From positions 1 to 6,406 of the forward strand of contig CAMVHY010000086.1 in NCBI GenBank assembly GCA_947167415.1: a DNA stretch of 6,406 nucleotides, in the 5' to 3' direction. This document shows, piece by piece, positions 1 through 5,631 of the stretch. Made by a program: the position numbers and the translations under genes. Each line of letters opens with the position of its first letter. The stretch's first letter is position 1. The notes beneath the pieces were generated by a model. It worked only from the letters and a program-made list of their open reading frames with translations. It had not been told where the DNA came from and ran no database searches. This DNA comes from an uncultured Clostridia bacterium. Lineage in GTDB: Bacteria > Bacillota > Clostridia > Lachnospirales > CAMVHY01.

Positions 1-2
1 CT

Positions 3-653
3 ATTGATTTATTTCTTTTAATGTGGGAAAAGTTGACATTTTTGTATAACTGCGTTGATCTTTTAGCGATGATAACCTCAGGTGCGATAAAATTTTTAGT
101 ACCTTCTGCGGTACATAACTTTGTTTTATCACTGGCGGTTCCTGCCATGGAGATTTTGATATCTCTAAGGTTCATTATCCCTGCGTTAATAGTTGTATTT
201 TGTTTTGTTAAATGGGTTAGTCTTATTCCGAGGCGACAAAAGATTAAGCAACAAATCGAAAAAGATGATGCTGCGTATGAAATTTCCATAGGAAATGTAT
301 ACAAACATGGTTTTTTTTCGAGATACGGAATAAAATTTGTTTGTCAGAATTTTAAAGGCAGACTGTTTGATTTTGTTGTCACGAGTATGTTTTTGCTATT
401 CATGAATTTATCAGGAACATGGTTTGTATTGTATTGCATATTTGTAGTTTGGGGTGCAGTCGGAATCATAAAAAGCATAATTGTTGCCCGCTATGATTAT
501 TGCTGTCTAGTTAATGATAAATTTGAATCAGAATGTAGTAAATTTACAAAGAGTACTGTTGAATATGCAAAACATAAACATGGTCAATATTTTGCGAATT
601 ATGACGACAAACCAAAACAAAAAACTATTGACAATGAGAATAAAAAAAAATAA
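3..653 (+). CDS. Hypothetical multi-pass membrane protein, probably 5'-truncated by the window edge
   Basis: I do not recognise this family. The first ATG in the window is at 21 and would give 210 aa. No purine-rich ribosome binding site precedes it, and the same frame stays open to the window edge as hydrophobic codons (I-D-L-F-L-L). The true start is therefore probably further left. Counting from the ATG, hydrophobic stretches lie at about residues 5-28, 33-68 (one long or two short segments) and 115-152 (probably two segments). Basic Arg/Lys clusters follow at about 71-76. The C-terminal 50 residues are soluble, hydrophilic and Lys-rich, with a Cys-Cys pair near 161-162. It has no signal-peptidase or catalytic motif that I can name. 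By hand count several 60-base lines run about 32-40% G+C, against about 25% in the MATE gene, which may indicate different ancestry. It converges on the kinase gene. The coding call is reasonable; the function is unknown. Confidence 0.6.
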   Translation: MDLFLLMWEKLTFLYNCVDLLAMITSGAIKFLVPSAVHNFVLSLAVPAMEILISLRFIIPALIVVFCFVKWVSLIPRRQKIKQQIEKDDAAYEISIGNVYKHGFFSRYGIKFVCQNFKGRLFDFVVTSMFLLFMNLSGTWFVLYCIFVVWGAVGIIKSIIVARYDYCCLVNDKFESECSKFTKSTVEYAKHKHGQYFANYDDKPKQKTIDNENKKK

Positions 654-657
654 GTAA

Positions 658-692
658 ATAAGTAATGTTGTGCGTCGTGTCGCATTACTTAT
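658..692. terminator. Perfect 10-bp hairpin between convergent genes, possible bidirectional terminator
   Basis: ATAAGTAATG at 658-667 is the exact reverse complement of 683-692, around a 15-nt loop. It begins 5 nt after the stop of the membrane protein gene and lies about 70 nt past the stop of the convergent kinase gene. On the minus strand the stem is followed, after a short gap, by a run of nine T (the complement of 642-650). On the plus strand the following sequence has only short T runs. The stem is AT-rich, so it would be a weak terminator at best; the convergent position is the main support. Confidence 0.45.
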
Positions 693-759
693 CATTTAGT
701 TTTAAACCTTTATTTCATTCAACCCAACTAGATTTGATTTATACATAAATTTTGTACGT

Positions 760-2394
760 TTAATAAAAACAACTTTGTCCTATAAACTCTCGCAAAATTG
801 AATTTGGAGGAATATATTCGGTATTCATTGTCAAAAACGGATTTAATAATCTTATTAATCTATTTGCTTCGCAATATTCCGGTTCGAAGTTTTTAATATC
901 AAATAATAATGGCAAAGCAAATTGTTTTAATATCGCAACTTCATAAACTAAAGCAGAATTAAAAAATGCATCAGCCTCTTCTTGATACGGGAAAATATAA
1001 TTTTTTTCACCGTTTATAACTTTGTTCCAAAGTTGAATTGTTTGGCGAGCACCAAATCCACGAAATTTATTATCTCTGACAATTCTTCTTAACATTCTCG
1101 TATCAGTTGTCGAAAATCGATTGTGGTCGTCAATATTTAATTGCGTTAATGCACTGACAAAAATTTTAAATTTAAATTCCCTATTTATTTTATTAGTCAA
1201 AGTTTCGTTAAGCCCGTGAATTCCTTCCAAAATTAATATATCTTCAGTTTCAAGTTTTATTATTCTGCCGCTTTTTTCTCTTTTTCCTGATACAAAATTA
1301 AATCTTGGCAGTTCTATTTCTTCTCCGTTTAAAAGTTTTGCTAGGTCATAATTTAATTTTTTTATATCAATAACTTCAAGTTTTTCAAAATCCTGTTCGC
1401 CATTTTCATCAAACGGCAATTTATCCCGATCTAAAAAATAATCATCAAGCGAAATTAAAATTGGTTTCATGCCGTTAACTCGCAATTGCAAAGATAATCT
1501 ATGTGAAAAAGTTGTTTTTCCAGACGAACTTGGTCCACCAATTAAAATTATTTTTTTATTATGCTTACATATTTCGTTTGCGATTTTGACAATTTTATTT
1601 TCGTGTAATGCCTCACATAAATAAATTAATTCGCATGATTTATTTTCGCAAATAGAATTATTTAACGAAGTTAACGTTTGCAAATTTAAAATTTTTAGCC
1701 ACTGTGAATACTCTAAAAAAACCTGTGATATTTTTTCGTTTGGCGGAATTTTTTTTAATTCATAAGCGTTTCCAAACGAGGGAAATTGCAAAACAAATCC
1801 GTTTAATTTCATATGCAAATCAAAAGTTTTTATATAGCTCAAACTATATAACATCGGGCTATAATAATAATCATAATAAAAATCTAGTTTATATAAACTC
1901 AAATTTGAATTGCGATTAAAATGTAATCTTATATCATCGTTGCGAAATTCTTTTGTCAAACTCAAAATTTTTTCTTTGGGCAAAGATAATTTTTCTATCA
2001 GAAAATTTTTTTTTATAGCCTCATGCATTTTATTTTTAATTTTATTTAATAAATTTGGCGTAATAACTGTTTGATCTATTTCGCAATAATAATTTTTATT
2101 AATCGAATGTTTTATAAACGTGCGTGTTTTCTTGCCGCACAGAGATTTTATTGCGTAAACTAACAAAAAAATTACGCTCCGTTGATAAGCACGAAAAGCA
2201 TTTTTATCGTTTATATCCAAAAATTCTATTTTATAATCGCTGTCTTTATAAATTATTTCGCTTAAATCTTTTGTCTTGTTATTTACTTTCGCTAAAATAA
2301 TTTCATGTTCAAACTGATTTTCATAATCATGACTTAATTCCCAAAGCGTTATATTTTTTTCGAGCCGAATTTTTTTCCCCATAATCTCAATCAT
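760..2394 (-). CDS. Nucleoside kinase, uridine kinase family, with N-terminal TGS and ThrRS-editing-like domains
   Basis: This is a 544-aa cytoplasmic enzyme predicted to phosphorylate a nucleoside with ATP or GTP (pyrimidine salvage). Residues 1-60 resemble a TGS domain. Residues 65-240 resemble the threonyl-tRNA synthetase second additional (editing) domain, with the HSINKNYYCEI segment at 95-105 that is typical of these kinases. The HxxxH zinc motif of true editing domains is replaced here by YQRSVIFLL, so tRNA editing is unlikely. Residues 280-510 are the P-loop kinase: Walker A GGPSSSGKT at 286-294, DDYF at 317-320, Walker B-like ILILEGIHG at 386-394, and an Arg-rich lid segment (RMLRRIVRD) at 433-441. 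The length matches the roughly 550-aa three-domain proteins of Clostridia and Thermotogae. The ATG is set by GGAGG at 2401-2405, 6 nt upstream, behind a clear promoter. The gene is monocistronic and intact. The family call is firm; the exact substrate is inferred. Confidence 0.9.
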   Translation of the reverse strand: MIEIMGKKIRLEKNITLWELSHDYENQFEHEIILAKVNNKTKDLSEIIYKDSDYKIEFLDINDKNAFRAYQRSVIFLLVYAIKSLCGKKTRTFIKHSINKNYYCEIDQTVITPNLLNKIKNKMHEAIKKNFLIEKLSLPKEKILSLTKEFRNDDIRLHFNRNSNLSLYKLDFYYDYYYSPMLYSLSYIKTFDLHMKLNGFVLQFPSFGNAYELKKIPPNEKISQVFLEYSQWLKILNLQTLTSLNNSICENKSCELIYLCEALHENKIVKIANEICKHNKKIILIGGPSSSGKTTFSHRLSLQLRVNGMKPILISLDDYFLDRDKLPFDENGEQDFEKLEVIDIKKLNYDLAKLLNGEEIELPRFNFVSGKREKSGRIIKLETEDILILEGIHGLNETLTNKINREFKFKIFVSALTQLNIDDHNRFSTTDTRMLRRIVRDNKFRGFGARQTIQLWNKVINGEKNYIFPYQEEADAFFNSALVYEVAILKQFALPLLFDIKNFEPEYCEANRLIRLLNPFLTMNTEYIPPNSILREFIGQSCFY

Positions 2395-2422
2395 ATTTAT
2401 CCTCCAAATATTTTTTTTTAAA

Positions 2423-2451
2423 ATTTAATCCATAGACTGGAAATATGTCAA
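2423..2451 (-). promoter_or_regulatory. Sigma-A-type promoter of the nucleoside kinase gene
   Basis: Read on the minus strand, a perfect TTGACA (2446-2451) is followed by a 17-bp spacer (2429-2445) and a TTAAAT -10 box (2423-2428, four of six consensus positions). Transcription would start near 2416. That leaves a short leader of about 20 nt containing the GGAGG site at 2401-2405. The sequence just upstream of the -35 box is a T/A-tract region (TTTTTTGTTTTTATAAAG) that could act as an UP element. The promoter lies outside the IS fossil, so the insertion has not displaced it. Confidence 0.7.
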
Positions 2452-2588
2452 GCTTTATAAAAACAAAAAAATTTAATTTCTTAAATTCAATATGACACAT
2501 ATTTATTTTTTGTTTTTAGGTAGCGTGTGTATACAATGCTGAATAAAAGAGAGGTTTGCTTACTCCGCAACAAAAAATATATAGATAA
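2452..2588. other. Short AT-rich intergenic stretch between kinase promoter and IS
   Basis: I see no gene here. There is a 12-bp inverted repeat: 2459-2470 (five A, C, six A) is complementary to 2506-2517, separated by 35 nt. Being pure A/T tract plus one G/C pair, it may be no more than composition. The 70 bases before the IS (2519-2588) are less AT-rich and contain TATACAAT at 2528-2535, but no -35 box is convincingly placed. Together with 3482-3551 this stretch would have been one intergenic spacer before the IS inserted. Confidence 0.35.
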
Positions 2589-2622
2589 TAGTGTATTAAA
2601 AAATTATTAAAAAAAAATTGAC
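2589..2622. repeat. Left terminal inverted repeat of the IS5-type element (transposase 3' side)
   Basis: TAGTGT at the outer edge and ATTGAC 22 nt further in match the same two blocks at the other end of the element in inverted orientation. The A-rich middle is poorly conserved and 3 nt longer here. The outer TA may be target duplication instead of element sequence. Confidence 0.6.
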
Positions 2623-2633
2623 AAAGACAAAAA

Positions 2634-3421
2634 TTAATTTAGGTGGCGTCCAAATAAAAAGCAAATCAAAAGTAAAAGCAAGGGACTGGTAGAAATAAAA
2701 ATAGACTCAAGTTTATCATAACGAACAAAAACTTTTCTGAAGTGTTTTAATCTCAGGAAATAGTATTCAATATTATTGCACTGTTTATAAAGTTGTTTAT
2801 CGTAGTTCCAAGGGGATTTACGATTTTTTTTTAGGTGAAACAACTGTGTTAAATCCGTGATCCTTAGATAAAGTTAAAGTTTCATCATCTTCATAAGTTC
2901 CATCCATCAAGAGATAATTATTATTTTTAGAATATATGAATTCAATCAACTTTTTTCCTTCGGGAGCGTCATAAAAGTTGCCAGGAGACAAACAAAAAAT
3001 CGCTAGACGTTAAGATTTACAACATAGATGTAACTTCATTGTTAACTTCCTCTTTGAATACCCGATGCTTTGTTCCTGATTATTTTTATTCTCATTTGCA
3101 TCCGGATTTACTTTTGTTACTTGCACCATCAATAAAGAGTATATAATTCTCTTCATTAAACAGTTTTTGCTTCTTCATAGCTTCTAAAATAAAATTTTAA
3201 AAGAAAAAGAGCGATCGCTTTCGCAGTCGCACTGTTCTTTGGTCATCTACCAAATTTCACATAAACTGTGTGCCAATTCCCATATTTTTTTGGTAGTGCC
3301 ATGAATTTTTTATTATGTAAAGTATCGCACACATGAATTCGTAGTTTGATATCTTCGCAGGTTTCCCCGCTATCGGTATTAATTTCTCTAGCTTTTTATA
3401 TTGTGTCTTTGTAAATTTCAT
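2634..3421 (-). pseudogene. IS5-family DDE transposase, broken by frameshifts and stops
   Basis: Reading the minus strand and changing frame, nearly the whole protein can be followed. It starts with ATG at 3419-3421 (MKFTKTQYKKLEKLIP) and runs to about 3301. It continues from 3299 in another frame (ALPKKYGNWHTVYVKFGR) to a TGA at 3243-3245, where the family has Trp. It resumes at about 3196-3105 with the first catalytic Asp (NYILFIDGASNKSK). It then moves to the third frame from 3081 (QSIGYSKRKLTMKLHL), crosses a TAA at 3010-3012, and includes LAIFCLSPGNFYDAPEG and the second Asp (LLMDGTYEDDET), ending at 2818. The C-terminus, 2843-2634, holds the catalytic Glu region (NNIEYYFLRLKHFRKV, then RYDKLESIF). 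At least four frame changes and two internal stops rule out a working product. The DDE residues themselves survive, so decay is relatively recent. Confidence 0.88.
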
Positions 3422-3450
3422 ATCTCAGTCCTATCACTTTTTTCTTTTTG

Positions 3451-3481
3451 GTCAATCTATTTTTATTTTATATGGACACTA
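3451..3481. repeat. Right terminal inverted repeat of the IS5-type element (transposase 5' side)
   Basis: Read inward on the minus strand this begins TAGTGTCCATA and ends ATTGAC, pairing with the left repeat. It lies 30 nt upstream of the transposase ATG, the usual arrangement for a compact single-gene IS. Confidence 0.6.
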
Positions 3482-3511
3482 CAGGATACAAATAATACGT
3501 AAGCTAATATG

Positions 3512-3553
3512 AAAAAAATCTTGGGGAAAAATAATTATTCTCGAGATTTTTTT
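3512..3553 (-). terminator. Candidate terminator of the pilin-like gene
   Basis: Seven A plus TCT at 3512-3521 is the exact reverse complement of AGA plus seven T at 3544-3553, with a 22-nt loop. On the minus strand the inverted repeat starts at the stop codon of the pilin-like gene and ends in a run of seven T. The stem is almost all A/T, so termination strength is doubtful. It could work in either direction. Confidence 0.4.
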
Positions 3554-4052
3554 ATTTAAAAAGCAAACTTGTAATACGTTTCAAAAATTTATGTTCTTTG
3601 TCAAACAAATCTATTGTCAACAAATAATTTTCATGTTTATCAGAAAATATATTTTGATTGTTACATGTCAAATTTATTTCCAACGGCAAAACATTTTCAT
3701 GACTGGGATTTAAAATTTTGCACTCGTTTTGTAAACATAAATCCGAATCAAACTTATTTAATCTAATTACAAAATTGAATTTATCTGGATAAAAATATTT
3801 TTGTTCACAATCAAGATTTAAAATCGAATTATTTAAATCAAATTCAGATTTTGCCACATTAAATAAATTGTCTAATGTTACGTCAACAAAATAATTTTCA
3901 TGAGCAAAGTTATATTTTTTTCGTGCAATAGCAAAAATATTTATTGTGCCCAAAATAAAAACACTAATTAATACCATAGAAATTATTATTTCTAAGTAAG
4001 AAAATCCATTTAATAACTTTTTGGTTTTAAATTTAGATTTATCATTTGTCAC
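3552..4052 (-). CDS. Type IV pilin-like protein with prepilin N-methylation signal
   Basis: This 166-aa protein has a class III prepilin leader: a basic 16-residue N-terminus (MTNDKSKFKTKKLLNG), then FSYLEIIIS. The leader peptidase would cut after Gly16, exposing Phe17 to N-methylation, and Glu21 is the conserved Glu at mature position +5. A hydrophobic helix runs from about 18 to 40. The rest is a polar extracellular domain with four cysteines (82, 106, 111, 130) that could form two disulfides. Such proteins build type IV pili, type II secretion pseudopili or the ComG DNA-uptake pseudopilus; I cannot say which. No pilin ATPase, platform protein, peptidase or second pilin is in the window, so it stands alone. 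The start is GTG, with GGAG (4066-4069) 13 nt upstream, an unusually long spacing. It is transcribed divergently from the MATE gene, and the IS lies just past its 3' end. Confidence 0.82.
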   Translation of the reverse strand: MTNDKSKFKTKKLLNGFSYLEIIISMVLISVFILGTINIFAIARKKYNFAHENYFVDVTLDNLFNVAKSEFDLNNSILNLDCEQKYFYPDKFNFVIRLNKFDSDLCLQNECKILNPSHENVLPLEINLTCNNQNIFSDKHENYLLTIDLFDKEHKFLKRITSLLFK

Positions 4053-4082
4053 GAAAAATCGTCATCTCCGTTTTTTTTTGAT

Positions 4083-4088
4083 ATCATA
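4083..4088 (-). promoter_or_regulatory. Candidate -10 box of the pilin-like gene
   Basis: Read on the minus strand this is TATGAT, matching five of six positions of TATAAT, about 30 nt upstream of the GTG start. No good -35 hexamer stands 16-18 bp further upstream, so recognition would be weak or need an activator. The short divergent gap to the MATE gene (4053-4120) must hold both start regions; I see no clear promoter for the MATE gene in it. Confidence 0.3.
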
Positions 4089-4120
4089 CAAGTTACAACT
4101 TTAAGACTGGAGGTTTTAAA

Positions 4121-5479
4121 TTGAAACTAATAAAAACAAAATCATTTTGGTTTTCACTTTTATCTCTTGCAATTCCAATGGCACTTCAAGATTTAATAAA
4201 AAATGGTTTAAATCTTGTTGATAATATTATGGTTGGAAAAGCATCAGAAATTTATTTAGCGGCTATTAATCTCGCAAATCAGCCGTTTTTTTTGTTTTCA
4301 ATTATAATTTCCGGATTAGCAAGCGGCGGTTCAATTTTAATTTCACAATATCATGGCAAAGAAGATTTTGATGCAATAAATAAAATTATTTCCATTACAC
4401 TAGCGATTGCATTATTTTTTTCGCTAATATTTACTTTTGGAATTATTTTCTTTCCTGAGTTTGTGATGCAAATTTTTACAAACGAAACTGAATTAATTTT
4501 AAATGGCAAAAGATATTTAAAAATTATAGGCTGGACCTATTTATTATTTGGAATAAGTAACGCAATTTTATTAGTTTTGCGCAGCTTAAAATTAATACAA
4601 GTAACCTTATATGTAAATATAATTTCGTTTTTGATAAATGTAATTTTGGATTACGCATTAATATTTGGAAAGCTAGGTTTTCCCAAAATGGAAATAGAAG
4701 GCGCAGCGCTTGCAACTTTTATTTCGAGATTATTCGAAATGATAGCGATGGTTATATATATTTTTATTTGCGATAAAAGAATTGAATTAAAAATTAGAGA
4801 TATGTTTGCGTTGGACAAAATTTTATTAAAAGATTATTTTAAATACGGTATGCCAGTTGTTATAAATGAATTAATTTGGGGAATTGGAATAATAGCTTTT
4901 TCTGTTATACTTGGAAGACTTGGCACTCAAACAGTTGCAGCTTCAAGCGTAAGTTCTGCAGTCGAGCAGTTTGTTACAGTTGCTATAACCGGGATTGCGA
5001 ATGCAACTGCAATTTTAGTTGGAAATGAAATTGGTGCCGGAAAAAGAAAGTATGCAAAGCAGATGTCCGAAACATTATTGTTTTTCTCGATAGTTTTTGG
5101 TATAGTGTTAGGATTAGTATTTTTTATCCTACGAACTCCGATGGTTAATTTTTATAATTTGGCGTCGCAAACTAAAAAATTAGCCATGAATTTTATGGCA
5201 ATAACATCATTTTTGGTTTTAACGGATTCTATAAGTGTCATAGCAATAAATGGAATTTTACGTGGCGGCGGAGATACAAAATTTGTAATGTGGCTTGATA
5301 TTTTAGCAATTTGGCTTGTATCTTTACCGTTTAGTGTGTTGTTCGCATTTATTTTGCGCGTACCATTAGAATTAATTTTTTTTGCTTTAAGATCTGACGT
5401 TGTTGTGAAAGTTGTCGTTTGTTTTTTTAGATTAAAAAATGATAAATGGATAACAAATGTTACGCGTGATAAAATCTAG
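4121..5479 (+). CDS. MATE family multidrug/Na+ (or H+) antiporter
   Basis: A 452-aa integral membrane protein with the two-lobed pattern of MATE exporters, about 12 transmembrane helices. It is expected to expel cationic drugs or metabolites in exchange for Na+ or H+. The N-terminal lobe shows the family opening LAIPMALQDLIKNGLNLVDN (16-35), followed by the VGK and LASGGSILISQYHGK segments (38-80). EIEGAALAT (191-199) closes that lobe. The C-terminal lobe repeats the plan: KYGMPVVINELIWGIG (241-256), ITGIANATAILVGNEIGAGK (289-308) and the conserved GILRGGGDTKFV (378-389). The length is typical and there are no disruptions. The start is TTG, set by GGAGG at 4109-4113 with 7-nt spacing; no upstream in-frame ATG competes. 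The substrate cannot be read from sequence. Confidence 0.93.
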   Translation: MKLIKTKSFWFSLLSLAIPMALQDLIKNGLNLVDNIMVGKASEIYLAAINLANQPFFLFSIIISGLASGGSILISQYHGKEDFDAINKIISITLAIALFFSLIFTFGIIFFPEFVMQIFTNETELILNGKRYLKIIGWTYLLFGISNAILLVLRSLKLIQVTLYVNIISFLINVILDYALIFGKLGFPKMEIEGAALATFISRLFEMIAMVIYIFICDKRIELKIRDMFALDKILLKDYFKYGMPVVINELIWGIGIIAFSVILGRLGTQTVAASSVSSAVEQFVTVAITGIANATAILVGNEIGAGKRKYAKQMSETLLFFSIVFGIVLGLVFFILRTPMVNFYNLASQTKKLAMNFMAITSFLVLTDSISVIAINGILRGGGDTKFVMWLDILAIWLVSLPFSVLFAFILRVPLELIFFALRSDVVVKVVVCFFRLKNDKWITNVTRDKI

Positions 5480-5497
5480 TTTTTAGTAAAAATAATG

Positions 5498-5526
5498 TAT
5501 ACGACGAAAATAAAATCGCGTATAAT
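5498..5526 (+). promoter_or_regulatory. Palindrome overlapping a candidate promoter upstream of thyX
   Basis: TATACG (5498-5503) and CGA (5505-5507) pair with TCG (5516-5518) and CGTATA (5519-5524). This is a 9-bp inverted repeat with one unpaired A and an 8-nt centre. The right arm runs into a perfect TATAAT (5521-5526), and the left arm lies exactly where a -35 box would be with 17-bp spacing (TATACG, three of six matches to TTGACA). A regulator bound to the palindrome would therefore cover both boxes. No T run follows, so it is not a terminator for the MATE gene. Transcription from here would give thyX a leader of about 100 nt. A weaker alternative is TTGTTG (5572-5577), an 18-bp spacer and TATAAA (5596-5601). 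Confidence 0.4.
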
Positions 5527-5631
5527 ATCGAAAATGTATTCTGAAATAGGATTGTTTGTGTTTAATAAAACTTGTTGTTATTACGCTTTGGTTTTTATAA
5601 AAATAATTTTTTTGGGAGTTATAAATTTAAA

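Larger units (their letters stand above)
2589..3481 (-). mobile_element. Decayed IS5-type insertion sequence, about 890 bp
   Basis: The element is defined by a broken DDE transposase on the minus strand and by imperfect terminal inverted repeats. The left end reads TAGTGT (2589-2594) and, further in, ATTGAC (2617-2622). The right end read on the minus strand gives TAGTGT (3481-3476) and ATTGAC (3456-3451), in the same order and at nearly the same distance (34 against 31 nt overall). The outermost TA on each side (2589-2590, 3480-3481) could be a 2-bp target duplication, leaving an element of 889 bp. A single-ORF transposase of about 260 aa, this length and a TA-type target all fit the IS5 family, near its IS427-like groups. 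The frameshifts and stops make it immobile by its own transposase. Subgroup assignment is from memory of the family. Confidence 0.8.

Noticed and set aside
1704..1919. A 71-codon plus-strand open frame inside the nucleoside kinase gene
   Set aside because: It lies wholly antisense to a well-supported gene, has no recognisable family pattern and is explained by the low density of stops opposite coding sequence.
2459..2517. A 12-bp A/T-tract inverted repeat as a terminator or regulatory hairpin
   Set aside because: The arms are simple A and T runs with one G/C pair and a 35-nt loop. Such pairs are expected by chance in this composition, and no gene end lies beside it.
2519..2588. A possible tRNA or small RNA in the less AT-rich patch beside the IS
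   Set aside because: No cloverleaf, TTCGA-like T-loop or CCA end could be fitted, and no strong hairpin with a T run follows.
2634..2843. A 69-aa open frame on the minus strand as a stand-alone small protein
   Set aside because: Its sequence (NNIEYYFLRLKHFRKV, RYDKLESIF) is the C-terminal catalytic part of an IS5-type transposase, continuous with upstream pieces in other frames.
3243..3245. TGA where the transposase family has Trp, suggesting a TGA=Trp code
   Set aside because: All Trp codons in the intact genes are TGG and none contains in-frame TGA. The transposase also carries TAA stops and frameshifts, so this is ordinary decay (TGG to TGA).
4524..4715. A minus-strand open frame inside the MATE gene
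   Set aside because: It is antisense to a conserved transporter gene and has no family signature.
5572..5631. An N-terminal extension of ThyX from an upstream TTG
   Set aside because: The added residues (LLLLRFGFYKNNFFG...) are unlike ThyX, no ribosome binding site precedes the TTG codons, and MKIVEQSVEFI is a normal family start.
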